Shown here in pieces: positions 43,909 through 54,578 of a stretch of 64,000 nt of DNA (the stretch's first letter is position 1; every line of letters starts with the position of its first letter). Source of the stretch: Burkholderia cepacia ATCC 25416 (GTDB taxonomy: Bacteria; Pseudomonadota; Gammaproteobacteria; Burkholderiales; Burkholderiaceae); assembly GCF_001411495.1 (NCBI RefSeq), contig NZ_CP012982.1, positions 124,001 through 188,000 on the forward strand, in the 5' to 3' direction. The notes below the pieces were generated by a model. The model made no database searches. It worked only from the letters and a program-made list of their open reading frames with translations, and was not told the origin of the DNA. The translations under genes were made by a program, and so were the position numbers.

Positions 43909-44688
43909 ATGCCGAATACGTTTCATCGCGTGGGGGACGGCCCCCACCCTGTTCTTGTACTGCCCGGCTGGTTCGGCGACGCCCACGCGTTCGAACCCGT
44001 CGAGGCGTGGCTGTCGCGTGAGCGTTTCAGCTATGTGTTCATGGACTACCGAGGTTACGGCCGCATGCGCGACACAGCCGGCGACTACACGATCGACGAG
44101 ATCGCCGCCGACGCGCTCGCGCTTGCCGACACACTCGAATTCCCGACCTTCAGCGTCGTCGGCCACTCGATGGGGGCGATGGCGGCCGAGAAAATCGCCG
44201 TCATCGCGCCCGACCGGGTGCGCGCGCTCGTGCCGGTCACGCCCGTGCCTTGCGGCGGCCTGCCGTTCGACGCGGAGAAACGCGCGCTATTCGAGCGAGC
44301 CGCCGACCACGTCGCCGATCGCCGGACCATCATCGATCGCAGCACCGGCGGCCGGCTGCCCGCCGCCTGGGTCGCGTGGAAAGCCGCGTATTCGGCAGCC
44401 CGTTCGTCGCCGCCGGCGTTCGGCGCGTACTTCCGCGCGTGGGCCGACACGGATTTCAGCCACGAGATCGCCGGCACCCATCCGGTGAAAGTGCTGATCG
44501 GCGAGCACGATCCGGCGTTCGACGCGGCGCTGATGGCCCGCACTTACCTGCGGCGCTACCCGCTCGCCACCGTCGACGTGCTGCGCAATGCGGGCCACTA
44601 TCCGATGAACGAGACGCCGCTCGCGCTGGTCGCGGCCATGGAAACGTTCCTGCTTGCCGTGACAGCGAGCCCTGCTACCGCCCATTGA
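43909..44688 (+). CDS. Alpha/beta hydrolase
   Basis: A 259-residue protein with LPGWFGDAHAFEPV, MDYRGYGRM, the nucleophile elbow GHSMG with Ser87, an Asp in LIGEHDPAF and a His in NAGHYPMNE, so the Ser-Asp-His triad is complete. The fold and length match small esterases or C-C bond hydrolases. CGGAG precedes the ATG. It is divergent from the AraC gene and convergent with dppA. The substrate cannot be told. Confidence 0.85.
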   Translation: MPNTFHRVGDGPHPVLVLPGWFGDAHAFEPVEAWLSRERFSYVFMDYRGYGRMRDTAGDYTIDEIAADALALADTLEFPTFSVVGHSMGAMAAEKIAVIAPDRVRALVPVTPVPCGGLPFDAEKRALFERAADHVADRRTIIDRSTGGRLPAAWVAWKAAYSAARSSPPAFGAYFRAWADTDFSHEIAGTHPVKVLIGEHDPAFDAALMARTYLRRYPLATVDVLRNAGHYPMNETPLALVAAMETFLLAVTASPATAH

Positions 44689-44723
44689 CCGGTCGCACGC
44701 CGGCGACATCGCCGCGGCACGCA

Positions 44724-45551
44724 TCACCGCAGCATGAACGACATCGCAGACAGGCTGTTCAACGTGCGCACCACGTGCTCGACCGAAGGCCCGTCGAAGC
44801 GCAGCGTCACCGCATCGACGCGCTCCAGCGACGGCAGCACGCAGAACAGGTCGGCCAGCGCCGCCGTCTGCACACGCAACGTGCAGGCGGCCGGCGCGGG
44901 CCGACGGGCGCCGGCGCGCACGCCTGCCGACAGTGCCCGCGCGACCGTCTCGCGCGCAGCGGCTGCGATCCGCGCACACGATGCGGACGGCGTGAGCGTA
45001 TCGCCGCTCGAAGCGCCGCCGGCCGTCTTGACCGTCTCGAAATGCGCATCCGGAAACAGCGGCTGCGTTTCTTCCGCGAACACGTCGTCGCCGGTGGCCA
45101 GCGCGACGTGCGCGCCATATTCACGGGCCAGCGCGCCGTACAGCCCGGCTTCGCCGAGCTCGACGCCGTTCAGCCACACCTGCGTGAACGCGAAGCTGTT
45201 GATCGTGTGCGCGAGGATGCCGCGCGTCTGCGATTTCGCGTGATAGCCGATCATGAACACGAGGTCGGGCTGCCGTTCGAGGCCCGCCATCATCCCGAGC
45301 GTGCGCGGCTTGCCGAGCACGACGCGCGCACGCGCATCGAGCCCGTCGGGCAGCAGGTTGCGGAAACCGCCGTGCGAATCGTTGACCCACACGGCCTGCG
45401 CGCCGCCCATGAACGCGCCTTCGATCGCCGCATTCGCCTCGGCGGTCATCCAGCGCCGCGCGCGTTCGTATTCCGGATTGCCCGCACGCGTCTGCTCGGT
45501 GGCGAACACGCCGGCGACGCCTTCGATGTCGGTCGAAATCAGGATCTTCAT
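44724..45551 (-). CDS. dppA: M55 family D-aminopeptidase (DppA-like)
   Basis: A 275-residue protein starting MKILISTDIEGVAGVFATEQ, with the metal ligands Asp8 and Glu10 of the M55 family, WVNDSHGGFRNLLP, MIGYHAKSQT and GILAHTINS (the His near 115 is the usual nucleophile). DppA enzymes cut peptides with D-amino acids from the N-terminus. The ATG overlaps the dmpA stop as ATGA, and it is the last gene of the peptide operon. It would suit recycling of peptidoglycan-derived peptides. Confidence 0.9.
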   Translation of the reverse strand: MKILISTDIEGVAGVFATEQTRAGNPEYERARRWMTAEANAAIEGAFMGGAQAVWVNDSHGGFRNLLPDGLDARARVVLGKPRTLGMMAGLERQPDLVFMIGYHAKSQTRGILAHTINSFAFTQVWLNGVELGEAGLYGALAREYGAHVALATGDDVFAEETQPLFPDAHFETVKTAGGASSGDTLTPSASCARIAAAARETVARALSAGVRAGARRPAPAACTLRVQTAALADLFCVLPSLERVDAVTLRFDGPSVEHVVRTLNSLSAMSFMLR

Positions 45552-46630
45552 GACTGGGCAATACGTCCTTCGTGACTTTCGTTGAACAGGCGATCGAGGT
45601 CGGGCACCGCATCGCGCAGCGATTGCCGCACGTGGCCGTCGCGCCCGGCCACCGTCACGGCCTGCAGCAACGCATCGGCGATGGCGTGCTCGACGCTTTC
45701 GGCGGCAGCCATGAACAGCGGATCGAGCGCCGCGTCGGCGACGAGGGCCGGCAGCGCGATGGTCGACGCGTCGTGCGCGATCGTGTAGGCGGTGGAGAAG
45801 GCGAGCGCGATGTCGCCGCTGCCGTGCCCGTAGACCGAGCCCGTGCGGGCCAGCCCCGCGCCCGCACGGCGCGCGAGCCGCGACAGTTGCCGCGCGTCGA
45901 GCGGCGCATCGGTGGCCAGCAACAGGATGATCGAGCCCTGCTCGGGTGGCGCCGCGTGCGCGGCCTCGGCCGCCCGCCGTTGCGCGACGATGCGCCCGAG
46001 CGGCACGCCGCCGAGCGTCAGCATCGGCAGCCGGCCGAAATTCGCGAGCACAAGCGCGCCGACCGTATAGGGCCGGCCGGCCGCGACGGCAACGCGCGAC
46101 GCCGAACCGATCCCGCCCTTCAGGTCGAAGCACGACATCCCGCGCCCGGCCCCCACCGCGCCGCGCGCGACGTCACGCGACGCCGCGCGGCACGCGTCGT
46201 CGTAATGCGCGGCCGTGACCGCGAACGCCTGGATATCGTTCAGATAACCGTCGTTGCACTCGAACACGAGCGGGTTGACGGTCGGCCAGTCGCGGCCGAT
46301 CTGCGGATTCGCGGCGATCGCCGCGCGGATCTGCGCGTGCGCGAGCGCGCCGACGCCGAACGTATTGGTCAGCGCGATCGGCGTCTCGAGCGTGCCGAGC
46401 TCGTCGACCTGCACGAGCCCGACGCTCTTGCCGAAGCCGTTGATCACGGCGGCCCCCGCCGGCACCTTGCTGCGGTACACATCGCCCGGATGCGGCTTCA
46501 CGACGGTCACGCCCGTCTGCACGCTGCCGGCATCGAGCGTGCAATGGCCGACCGTCACGCCCGGCACGTCGGCGATCGTGCCGCGCGGCCCGGCCGGCAG
46601 CGTCGCCGTCCACATCGGTGCGATGCGCAT
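45548..46630 (-). CDS. dmpA: DmpA-type P1 family aminopeptidase
   Basis: A 360-residue N-terminal-nucleophile enzyme. It has TIADVPGVTVGHCTLD, NGFGKSVGLVQVDELGTLET, PIALTNTFGVG, ECNDGYLNDI and the self-cleavage and nucleophile site Gly232-Ser233 (EQGSIILLLATDAPLD). DmpA removes N-terminal residues, with both D- and L-amino acids or beta-peptides as substrates depending on the member. Its ATG overlaps the gsiD stop (TGATG) and its stop overlaps dppA. Confidence 0.9.
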   Translation of the reverse strand: MRIAPMWTATLPAGPRGTIADVPGVTVGHCTLDAGSVQTGVTVVKPHPGDVYRSKVPAGAAVINGFGKSVGLVQVDELGTLETPIALTNTFGVGALAHAQIRAAIAANPQIGRDWPTVNPLVFECNDGYLNDIQAFAVTAAHYDDACRAASRDVARGAVGAGRGMSCFDLKGGIGSASRVAVAAGRPYTVGALVLANFGRLPMLTLGGVPLGRIVAQRRAAEAAHAAPPEQGSIILLLATDAPLDARQLSRLARRAGAGLARTGSVYGHGSGDIALAFSTAYTIAHDASTIALPALVADAALDPLFMAAAESVEHAIADALLQAVTVAGRDGHVRQSLRDAVPDLDRLFNESHEGRIAQS

Positions 46631-47523
46631 CAGCGGCGCTCCAGCTTCGGATCGAGCGCGTCGCGCAGCCCGTCGCCGAGCAGGTTGAACGCGAGCACGG
46701 TCAGGAAGATCGCGAGGCTCGGGAAGATCGCGATGTGCGGCGCCGTCACCATGTCCGCGCGCGCCTCGTTGAGCATCGCGCCCCACTCCGGCGTCGGCGG
46801 CTGCGCACCGAGCCCGAGGAACGACAGGCTCGCGGCCGTGATGATCGACGTGCCGATCCGCATCGTGAAGTAGACGACGACCGACGACACGGTGCCCGGC
46901 AGGATGTGCCGCATGATGATCGTCCAGTCCGATGCGCCGATGCTGCGCGCGGCCTCGACATAGGTCATGTGCTTGAGCATCAGCGTGTTGCCGCGCACGA
47001 GCCGCGCGAACGCCGGGATGCTGAAGATCGCGACCGCGCAGATCACGTTGACCATCCCGTTGCCGAGGATCGCGACCACGCCGATCGCGAGCAGGATGCC
47101 CGGGAACGCGAACAGCACGTCGGCCACACGCATCGTGATGCGGTCCCACCAGCCTTCGTAGTAGCCGGCGAGCAGCCCGAAGAACGTGCCGATCACCGCG
47201 CCGAGCGCGACGGAGAAGAAGCCGGCCGCGAGCGAGATGCGCGTGCCCGTGATGATCCGGCTGAAGATGTCGCGGCCGAGCGAATCGACGCCGAACCAGT
47301 GCACGGCCGACGGCCCCGCGTTCAGGGCGTCGTAGTCGAAATAGTTCTCCGGATCGAACGGCACGACGTGCGGGCCGACGAACGCCAGCACGACGAGCGC
47401 CAGCACGAAGCCGCCCGCGACGAGCGCGACGGTCTGCTTGCGGAACTTGCGCCAGAATTCGCGCCACGGCGTGCGGATCGCGGTCGGTGCGGCCGGCGCC
47501 GCGGTCTGGACAGTCGCGTTCAT
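46630..47523 (-). CDS. gsiD: Peptide ABC transporter permease (GsiD/DppC-like)
   Basis: A 297-residue inner-membrane permease with an N-terminal cytoplasmic stretch, six helices and the binding-protein-dependent permease signature ([22 protein letters not shown]). The sequence [20 protein letters not shown] is typical of the DppC/GsiD partner. It pairs with GsiC (7-bp gap) and is powered by GsiA. Confidence 0.92.
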   Translation of the reverse strand: MNATVQTAAPAAPTAIRTPWREFWRKFRKQTVALVAGGFVLALVVLAFVGPHVVPFDPENYFDYDALNAGPSAVHWFGVDSLGRDIFSRIITGTRISLAAGFFSVALGAVIGTFFGLLAGYYEGWWDRITMRVADVLFAFPGILLAIGVVAILGNGMVNVICAVAIFSIPAFARLVRGNTLMLKHMTYVEAARSIGASDWTIIMRHILPGTVSSVVVYFTMRIGTSIITAASLSFLGLGAQPPTPEWGAMLNEARADMVTAPHIAIFPSLAIFLTVLAFNLLGDGLRDALDPKLERR

Positions 47524-47530
47524 GCGCGCC

Positions 47531-48451
47531 TCACTTGAACCGGATGGTCGGGTTGATGACCGCGTACAGCACGTCGACGGTCAGGTTGATCAGGATGAAT
47601 TCGAGCGAAAACAGCAACACGATCGCCTGGATCACGGGGTAGTCGCGCATCGTCACGGCATCGACGAGCAGGCGCCCGAGCCCCGGCCAGTTGAACACGA
47701 CCTCGACGACGATCGAGCCGCCGAGCAGGAAGCCGAACTGCAGCCCCATCATCGTGACGACCGGGATCATCGCGTTGCGCAGGCAGTGCTTGAGCACCAC
47801 CATCGGCTCGTGCACGCCTTTCGCGCGCGCGGTGCGCACGAAATCCTCGTTCAGCACCTCGACGAACGACGCACGCGTGAAGCGCGCCATCACGGCCGCG
47901 ACCGCAGCGCCGAGCGTCAGCGACGGCAGCACGTAGCTCCGCCACGAACCGTCCGGCACGACGGGCAGCCAGCCGAGCTTCACCGAGAAAATTTCCATCA
48001 GCAGCATGCCGAGCGCGAACGCGGGAAACGAGATGCCCGACACCGCGAGCGTCATGCCGACGCGGTCCGGCCAGCGGTTGCGCCACACCGCCGACGCGAT
48101 GCCGATCGCCATGCCGAAGGCCGTCGCCCACGCCATGCTGACGAGCGTCAGCATCAGCGTCGGCATGAAACGCTCGCCGATCTCGGTCGAAACCGGCCGC
48201 TTGCTGCGGGTCGACAGGCCGAAATCGCCGTGCGCGATCTTCACGAAGAAGTTCACGAACTGCGCGGGCAGCGGCTGGTCGAGCCCGAGATCGGTGCGCA
48301 CCAGCGCGACCGTCGCGTCGTCGGCTTCGGGCCCGGCCGCGAGCCGCGCCGGGTCGCCCGGCAGCAGGTGGACGAACAGGAACACCAGCACCGCGACGAT
48401 CGCGAGCGTGGGCAGCAGGCCGAACAGGCGTTTGACGAGAAAATTCAGCAT
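47531..48451 (-). CDS. gsiC: Peptide ABC transporter permease (GsiC/DppB-like)
   Basis: A 306-residue permease starting [20 protein letters not shown], with [15 protein letters not shown] and the coupling signature [20 protein letters not shown]. It forms the translocation pore with GsiD for peptides or glutathione delivered by GsiB. Confidence 0.92.
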   Translation of the reverse strand: MLNFLVKRLFGLLPTLAIVAVLVFLFVHLLPGDPARLAAGPEADDATVALVRTDLGLDQPLPAQFVNFFVKIAHGDFGLSTRSKRPVSTEIGERFMPTLMLTLVSMAWATAFGMAIGIASAVWRNRWPDRVGMTLAVSGISFPAFALGMLLMEIFSVKLGWLPVVPDGSWRSYVLPSLTLGAAVAAVMARFTRASFVEVLNEDFVRTARAKGVHEPMVVLKHCLRNAMIPVVTMMGLQFGFLLGGSIVVEVVFNWPGLGRLLVDAVTMRDYPVIQAIVLLFSLEFILINLTVDVLYAVINPTIRFK

Positions 48452-48530
48452 GGGGCACCGATCGAATCAGCGTGCCGGCGGCTTGCGCCGCCGGCACCGC
48501 GTGGCGGACGAACCGCCGTCATCACCACTG

Positions 48531-50093
48531 TCATTTCAGCGAGATTTCGTCGAAGTTGAACGAGCCGTCCGGCATCACGTATGCCCCCTGAAGCCGCTTG
48601 CTGCGCGCATACACGATCTTCTCCTGCACGAGGAAGATCCACGGCGCATCGGCCCAGATCTGCTTCTGCGCATCGGCGTAGAGCTCGGCCTTCTTCGTGC
48701 GGTCGACCGTCTCCAGTGCCTTCGAGAGATCGCCGTCGACCGTGTCGTTCTTGTAGTACGCGGTATTCAGGAGCTTCGGCGGCGCCGACGAGCCGGCGAG
48801 CAGCGGCGTGATCGCCCAGTTCGCCTCGCCGGTCGACGACGACCAGCCGATGTAGTACATCCGCACCGGCGCCTTCGCCGGATCCGGCGCGCTCTCGACC
48901 TTCGCGACGCGCTCGCCGGCTTCCAGCGCCTGCACCTGAACCTTCACGCCGACCTGCGCGAGCTGCTGCTGCACGAACTGGATCGCCTTCTGCGACGTCG
49001 AGTTGTTATAGGCGGACCACAGCGTCGTCTCGAAGCCGTTCGGGTAACCGGCCTCCTTCAGCAGCGCGCGCGCCTTCGCCGGGTCGTACGGCCACGGGCC
49101 CGGCTTCGTCGCGTAGTCGACGCCCTGCGGAACCACGCCGGTGGACGGCGTCGCGAAGCCGGCGAACGCGACCTTCGCGAGCGCTTCCTTGTTCACCGCA
49201 TAGTTCAGCGCCTGGCGCACCTTCGGGTTGTCGAACGGCTTCTGCTGCAGGTTCAGCGACACGTAGCGCTGCACGATCGACGGCCGCTCCACGACGTCGA
49301 CCTTCGGGTTGCCCTTCAGGTCGGCAGCCTGCTCGAACGGAATGCGGAACGCGAAATCGGCCTCGCCCGTCTTGATCAGCGCCGCGCGCGTGTTGTTGTC
49401 GACCACCGGCTTCCAGTCGATCGCGTCGATCTTCGGGTAGCCCTTCTTCCAGTAGCCGGCGAACTTCTTCACCTTCAGGTCGTCGGTCTGCTTCCATTCG
49501 ACGAACTCGAACGGCCCCGTGCCAACCGGATGCAGCGCGATGTCGCGGCCCCACTTCTTCAGCGCGGCCGGCGAGATCATCACGGCCGACGGGTGCGCGA
49601 GCGTGTTGATCAGCGCGGAGAACGGCTCGCGCAGCGTGATCTTCACCGTGTACGGATCGACCACTTCGGTCTTCTCGATCACGCGGAACATGTTGTAGCG
49701 CTTCAGGTGGTTCGCGGGATCGGTCACGCGGTCGAAGTTCGCCTTCACGGCCGCCGCGTTGAAATCGGTGCCGTCGTGGAACTTCACGCCCTGGCGCAGC
49801 TTGATCGTGTAGGTCTTCGCATCCGGGCTCGCGTCGTAGCCGGTTGCCAGCACGTTGACGAGCTTCATGTCCTTGTCGAAGCCGAACAGCCCCTGGTAGA
49901 ACGACTTGACGACGGCCTGCGACACCGTGTCGTTCGCGTCGTACGGGTCCATCGTCGTGAACGTCGAATCCACCGCCATCACCGCGGTCTGCTGCGCGAA
50001 CGCGGGCACCGCGGCCGACAGCGCGAGCGCGCCGGCACCCGCTGCGAGCAGTGCGCGTGGACGGAACATCGGGAACGAATACGGCTTGTTCAT
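48531..50093 (-). CDS. gsiB: Peptide/glutathione-binding protein (GsiB-like)
   Basis: A 520-residue periplasmic protein from the ATG at 50093 (AGGAG upstream), with a signal peptide ending AVPAFA after about 32 residues. Family 5 solute-binding motifs follow: [60 protein letters not shown] and [20 protein letters not shown]. The GsiB name is by sequence style and operon; di- or oligopeptides are also possible ligands. Confidence 0.9.
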   Translation of the reverse strand: MNKPYSFPMFRPRALLAAGAGALALSAAVPAFAQQTAVMAVDSTFTTMDPYDANDTVSQAVVKSFYQGLFGFDKDMKLVNVLATGYDASPDAKTYTIKLRQGVKFHDGTDFNAAAVKANFDRVTDPANHLKRYNMFRVIEKTEVVDPYTVKITLREPFSALINTLAHPSAVMISPAALKKWGRDIALHPVGTGPFEFVEWKQTDDLKVKKFAGYWKKGYPKIDAIDWKPVVDNNTRAALIKTGEADFAFRIPFEQAADLKGNPKVDVVERPSIVQRYVSLNLQQKPFDNPKVRQALNYAVNKEALAKVAFAGFATPSTGVVPQGVDYATKPGPWPYDPAKARALLKEAGYPNGFETTLWSAYNNSTSQKAIQFVQQQLAQVGVKVQVQALEAGERVAKVESAPDPAKAPVRMYYIGWSSSTGEANWAITPLLAGSSAPPKLLNTAYYKNDTVDGDLSKALETVDRTKKAELYADAQKQIWADAPWIFLVQEKIVYARSKRLQGAYVMPDGSFNFDEISLK

Positions 50094-50220
50094 CTTGCTG
50101 GGCTCCTGTGGGTGATTCGATAACGCGTGGTGAGAGTCGCGGCGGGACGGCGCCCGCTCGGGGAAAATGCGTCGTTGCCTCGCTCGTGCGCAGCTGCGGT
50201 CCATGGCAACCTGCGCGCGT

Positions 50221-52134
50221 TCAGTACGCGCCGCCGACGCGGTGCGTCGCGACGTAGTGATCCGGGCCGACCGCGACGAGCGGCGCGACGACCGGCTCGT
50301 CGCCGGCCGCGCGGATCGGGCTCGGGATTTCGTCCGCCGCGAGCTGGCGCGGGGCGTGCCGGCGCGCGGGGTCAGCCACCGGCACCGCGCTCATCAGCTT
50401 CTTCGTATACGGATGCTGCGGCGCCTCGAACACCGCGCGGCGCGGGCCGATCTCGACGATCTGGCCGAGATACATCACCGCGACGCGATGGCTGATGCGC
50501 TCGACGACGGCCATGTCGTGCGAGATGAACAGGTACGCGACGCCGAGTTCGCGCTGCAGGTCGAGCATCAGGTTGACGATCTGCGCCTGCACCGACACGT
50601 CGAGCGCCGACACCGATTCGTCGGCGATCACGACCTTCGGGTTCAGCGCGAGCGCGCGCGCGATCGCGATCCGCTGGCGCTGGCCGCCCGAGAATTCATG
50701 CGGATAACGACGCGCGGCCTCGGGCGGCAGGCCGACCTTGTCGAGCAGCCAGTCGACCCGCGCCTGCGCTTCGCGGCCGCTCGCGACACCGTGCACGAGC
50801 AGCGGCTCCATGATCGAGAAACCCACGGTCAGGCGCGGGTTCAGCGATGCGAACGGGTCCTGGAAGATGAACTGGATGTTCCGGCGCAGCGCCTGCAGGT
50901 CGGGGCCTTTCAGCGCGCTGATGTCGCGGCCGTCGAACTCGATCGAGCCGCTCTGCGATTCGACGAGGCGCAGCAGCGAGCGGCCGGTGGTCGACTTGCC
51001 GCAGCCCGATTCGCCGACCAGCGCGAGCGTCTCGCCCGCGCGCAACTCGAAGCTCACACGCTCGACCGCATGCACGTATTGCGATACGCGGCCGAACACG
51101 CCACTCTTCACCGGGAAGCGCGTCACGAGATCGCGCACGCGCAGGATCGGCGACGCGGATTGATCGAAGCCCCGCTGCGCATCGCTCTTCGCCGCCGGTG
51201 CGGGCGCCGGCGATGCCGCCGGTGCTGCCGTGTTTGCACCCTCCACCTTCAGCAGCGGGAATTTCTCGGGCGCGTCGGTGCCCTGCATCGAGCCGAGCTT
51301 CGGCACGGCCGCGAGCAACGCACGCGTGTAGCGATGCGCGGGCGCCGCGAAGATGCGATCCGATTCGCCCTCCTCGACCTTCTCGCCGCGATACATCACG
51401 AGCACGCGGTCGGCCACTTCGGCCACCACGCCCATGTCGTGCGTGATGAAGATCACGCCCATGTTCATTTCGTCCTGCAGCCCGCGCACCAGTTGCAGGA
51501 TCTGCGCCTGGATCGTCACGTCGAGCGCGGTCGTCGGCTCGTCGGCGATCAGCAGCGCGGGCCGGCACGACAGCGCCATCGCGATCATCACGCGCTGCCG
51601 CATCCCGCCCGACAACTGGTGCGGATAGCGCGCGAACACGCGGCGCGCCTCCGGAATGCGCACGAGTTCGAGCAGCCGCAGCGTCTCCGCGCGCGCTTCC
51701 GATGCACTCTTCGACTGATGCAGCGCGATCGCCTCGCTGATCTGGTCGCCGACCGTAAACACCGGGTTCAGCGACGTCATCGGCTCCTGGAAGATCATCG
51801 CGATGTCCGCGCCGCGAATGCCGCGCATCGTCGCACCGCTTGCCTGCGCAAGATCGACGAGCGCGCCGCCGCGCCGGCGGAACGCGATCCGGCCGTTCGT
51901 GATCGCGCCGCCGCCGTGCTCGACGAGCCGCATCAGCGCGAGCGACGTGACCGACTTGCCCGAGCCCGATTCGCCGACGATCGCGAGCGTCTCGCCGCGA
52001 TCGACGTGAAACGACACGTTGCGCACCGCGTCGAACGTCGCGCCTTCGCGGCGGAACGTGACCGACAGGTCGTCGACGGCCACCACGCGCTGCTCGGGCA
52101 GCACCAGGCCGGACGGGTTTCGGCTCGAAGTCAT
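50221..52134 (-). CDS. gsiA: Dual-ATPase subunit of the peptide importer (GsiA-like)
   Basis: A 637-residue protein with two complete ABC domains, fused as in GsiA. The first has [23 protein letters not shown] and [12 protein letters not shown]; the second has [24 protein letters not shown] and [13 protein letters not shown] Pro/Ala linker (about 300-330) joins them and an oligopeptide-transporter C-terminal tail follows. It drives the GsiC-GsiD pore and is placed between iaaA and gsiB, as in E. coli. Confidence 0.93.
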   Translation of the reverse strand: MTSSRNPSGLVLPEQRVVAVDDLSVTFRREGATFDAVRNVSFHVDRGETLAIVGESGSGKSVTSLALMRLVEHGGGAITNGRIAFRRRGGALVDLAQASGATMRGIRGADIAMIFQEPMTSLNPVFTVGDQISEAIALHQSKSASEARAETLRLLELVRIPEARRVFARYPHQLSGGMRQRVMIAMALSCRPALLIADEPTTALDVTIQAQILQLVRGLQDEMNMGVIFITHDMGVVAEVADRVLVMYRGEKVEEGESDRIFAAPAHRYTRALLAAVPKLGSMQGTDAPEKFPLLKVEGANTAAPAASPAPAPAAKSDAQRGFDQSASPILRVRDLVTRFPVKSGVFGRVSQYVHAVERVSFELRAGETLALVGESGCGKSTTGRSLLRLVESQSGSIEFDGRDISALKGPDLQALRRNIQFIFQDPFASLNPRLTVGFSIMEPLLVHGVASGREAQARVDWLLDKVGLPPEAARRYPHEFSGGQRQRIAIARALALNPKVVIADESVSALDVSVQAQIVNLMLDLQRELGVAYLFISHDMAVVERISHRVAVMYLGQIVEIGPRRAVFEAPQHPYTKKLMSAVPVADPARRHAPRQLAADEIPSPIRAAGDEPVVAPLVAVGPDHYVATHRVGGAY

Positions 52135-52163
52135 CGTGGAATTCCTCTTCGTGCTGGCCGGGA

Positions 52164-53165
52164 TCAGGCCGTGTCGTCGTCGCGGTAGATGCCGACCACC
52201 GGCGCTTCACCGACGCGCGCGTAACCGCGATACATCCCTTCGGTGTTGAACGGCATCGCGACGTTGCCCTGCGCGTCGACCGCGATGATCCCGCCGCGGC
52301 CCGCGAGGCGCGGCAGCTTGTTCATCACGACGTCGTGCGCGGCATCGGCGAGCGACGCGCCGCGATACGCGATCTGCGCGGCAATGTCATGCGCGGTCGC
52401 GAGCCGGATGAACATCTCGCCGGTGCCCGTCGACGACACCGCGCAGGTCGCGTCGTCCGCATAGCAGCCTGCGCCGATGATCGGCGAATCGCCGACGCGC
52501 CCCGGCTGCTTGTTCGTGATGCCGCCCGTCGACGTCGCCGCCGCGATGTGGCCGTACCGGTCGCACGCGACCGCGCCGACCGTGCCGTGCTTGCGGTCCG
52601 GATCGAGCGGCTCGGCCGGCTGCGGCTGCGACGGTGATTTGCCGAACGCGAACGTCGCCGCGTCATGGTCGAGCATCGCGCCGGCTGCCGTGCGCGCCTT
52701 GACCCACTGCGCGTGACGCGCTTCGGTGTCGAAATAGCCGGGCTCCGCGAGTTCGAGCCCCTGTGCGGCCGCGAACGCATCGGCCCCCGCGCCGGCGAAC
52801 AGCACGTGTTCGCTCGCCTCCATCACGCGCCGCGCGGCAAGCACCGGATTGCGCACGCGCGTCGCGCAGCAGATCGCACCCGCGCCGAGCGTCGCGCCAT
52901 CCATGACCGCCGCGTCGAGTTCATGCTTGCCTTCGGCCGTATAGACGGCACCGCGCCCGGCGTTGAACAACGGACAGTCCTCGAGCATCCGCACCGCGAC
53001 GGTGACGGCGTCGAGCGCGCTGCCGCCGTCGGCCAGCACCTGCTGGGCGGCCGTCAGAATCGCGGTCAGCTCGGCACGGTACTGACGTTCGGTATCGGAA
53101 TCCATCGCATCGCGCAGGATCGTGCCTGCGCCGCCGTGAATCGCAACGATCGCGGGTGAAGTCAT
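52164..53165 (-). CDS. iaaA: Isoaspartyl peptidase / L-asparaginase
   Basis: A 333-residue N-terminal-nucleophile hydrolase ([20 protein letters not shown]). Thr195 in [13 protein letters not shown] is the self-cleavage and catalytic residue, and GDSPIIGAG and [10 protein letters not shown] are conserved binding loops. It hydrolyses beta-aspartyl dipeptides and, weakly, asparagine. The ATG overlaps the rpiR stop as ATGA. The iaaA-gsiABCD order is that of E. coli. Confidence 0.95.
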   Translation of the reverse strand: MTSPAIVAIHGGAGTILRDAMDSDTERQYRAELTAILTAAQQVLADGGSALDAVTVAVRMLEDCPLFNAGRGAVYTAEGKHELDAAVMDGATLGAGAICCATRVRNPVLAARRVMEASEHVLFAGAGADAFAAAQGLELAEPGYFDTEARHAQWVKARTAAGAMLDHDAATFAFGKSPSQPQPAEPLDPDRKHGTVGAVACDRYGHIAAATSTGGITNKQPGRVGDSPIIGAGCYADDATCAVSSTGTGEMFIRLATAHDIAAQIAYRGASLADAAHDVVMNKLPRLAGRGGIIAVDAQGNVAMPFNTEGMYRGYARVGEAPVVGIYRDDDTA

Positions 53166-54106
53166 GTTTTTTTCGGACGGTGGGAAGAAGGGTTGGCGGC
53201 CGGCTGCGTCGCTTGCGGCTGCATGAGCCACGGCAGCAGGAATTCGGTCATCTCGGCGGCGGATTTCGCGGACCGGTGCGTGCGCAGCGCGACCGCGTCG
53301 ATCAGCGCCTCGATCATCGTGAGCACGGCGGCTTCCGACGTGGCCGCGAAGCGCCGTTCGGCCTTGACGTACAGGTTCAGCGACGCGATCGGCGCCAGCG
53401 GCGATTGCGGGCCGTCGGAGATACCGAGTACGCGTGCACCGCGCGCCGCCGCGCGGCGGGCCAGTTCGATCGTGTCCTTCACGTAGCGCGGAAACGCGAG
53501 CGCGATCACGAGATCGCGCGAGTCGGCCGTATAGAGCCGCCGTGCCGCGTGCGACGGGCCGCCGAGCAGCGCGAGCGACTGCACGTTGTCGTGGCAGACG
53601 GACAGCCCGTGCTCCATCAGCCCGGCGAGGAACGCGCTCGACCCCGCGCCGAGGATCAGCACGCGCCGCGCGCCGACGATCGCCTCGACCGCGGCCTCGA
53701 CGTCGGCCGCGTCCAGTTGCGCGCGCGTGTTCTCGATGTTCGCGACGGCCTGGTCGAATACCGCGTCGATCCATGCGGCACCGCGCACCCCGGACTCCTG
53801 CTCCTGCGCGGAACGCAGCCGCTCGACCGGTCCGAGCGTCGCTTCGAAGCCGCGCACGAGCGCCGCGCGCATCGCCGGATAGCCGTCGAAACCGAGCGCC
53901 TTCGCGAAACGGTTCGCGGTCGCGATCGACGCATTCACGGCCTGCGCGAGTTCGTCGATGCGCATCGTCGCCGCGCGGAACGGATTCGCGAGCACGAACT
54001 CGCCCATGCGCCGGTGGATCGGCGTCATCAACGGCATCGCCGACGCGATCCGTTCGGCGATCGCGGGTTCGTCGTGACTGGCATCGTGCGGAGCGAGAGG
54101 CGTCAT
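53162..54106 (-). CDS. RpiR/MurR family transcriptional regulator of the peptide operon
   Basis: A 314-residue protein from the ATG at 54106. It has an N-terminal RpiR helix-turn-helix (RMGEFVLANPFRAATMRIDE, LAQAVNASIATANRFAKALG) and a C-terminal SIS sugar-isomerase domain (ARRVLILGAGSSAFLAGLME, DLVIALAFPRYVKDTIELAR), which usually binds a phosphosugar. It is the first gene of the peptide operon, coupled to iaaA. The SIS domain suggests it senses a sugar or muropeptide-related compound, linking the operon to cell-wall recycling. Confidence 0.9.
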   Translation of the reverse strand: MTPLAPHDASHDEPAIAERIASAMPLMTPIHRRMGEFVLANPFRAATMRIDELAQAVNASIATANRFAKALGFDGYPAMRAALVRGFEATLGPVERLRSAQEQESGVRGAAWIDAVFDQAVANIENTRAQLDAADVEAAVEAIVGARRVLILGAGSSAFLAGLMEHGLSVCHDNVQSLALLGGPSHAARRLYTADSRDLVIALAFPRYVKDTIELARRAAARGARVLGISDGPQSPLAPIASLNLYVKAERRFAATSEAAVLTMIEALIDAVALRTHRSAKSAAEMTEFLLPWLMQPQATQPAANPSSHRPKKT

Positions 54107-54131
54107 GCGAAGGGTTGTTGAAAGAATGATG

Positions 54132-54175
54132 GAAATGAATTTACACAATCCCAATTACGAAAAGAAATAAATTTT
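54132..54175. promoter_or_regulatory. Twin GAAATRAATTTW sites upstream of rpiR
   Basis: GAAATGAATTTA (54132-54143) and GAAATAAATTTT (54164-54175) are direct repeats 32 bp apart, about three helical turns, just before the operon's first gene. The second continues to GAAATAAATTTTC, a near-palindrome. AT-rich twin sites of this kind are typical of RpiR regulators; binding is inferred. Confidence 0.5.
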
Positions 54176-54355
54176 CATCCGGGTTGTGGCGTCCCGTCCC
54201 CCCGCCCCGCGATCGCCCGACGCCCGCACAGCCCCGCCGCACGGGCCTTTGGCGCGTGATCGCCGCAGGTCCGCACGTGCGTCGCCTGCGCCCGCCCATG
54301 GGGAAAACCCCGAGCAAGTTCGTTCGAATGCAATTTCGCGTTGACCGGATTCGAA

Positions 54356-54376
54356 TTCGAACATAGGATGTTCGAA
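54356..54376. promoter_or_regulatory. Inverted repeat upstream of the MFS-GH31-porin operon
   Basis: Perfect 9-bp arms TTCGAACAT and ATGTTCGAA flank a 3-bp spacer. It lies about 200 bp before the MFS gene, and is a good candidate for the operator of a sugar-responsive regulator encoded elsewhere. Confidence 0.55.
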
Positions 54377-54578
54377 AATGATCAGTCGTCCGATAACTTC
54401 AGCCTCCGACAACGGCGAAGTGTTCGCTTGAACGCCATCATTCCGCGTCAAACCGGGAAAACTGGCAGCCATCAAGATCGGACATCGTACGAATAAAGCG
54501 AAACAGGCCATCCCGAACGGATGGTCGTCATGGATCGGTCCGGCGCCGCGCGCCGGCCCTGCCCGACAGGAGACAGCA

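Larger units (their letters stand above)
54107..54578. other. Divergent intergenic region between peptide and glycoside operons
   Basis: A 472-bp non-coding region. It contains the twin AT-rich repeats near rpiR, an inverted repeat at 54356-54376 nearer to the MFS gene, and the GTG start with AGGAGA at about 54568. No reading frame is credible. Confidence 0.5.
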
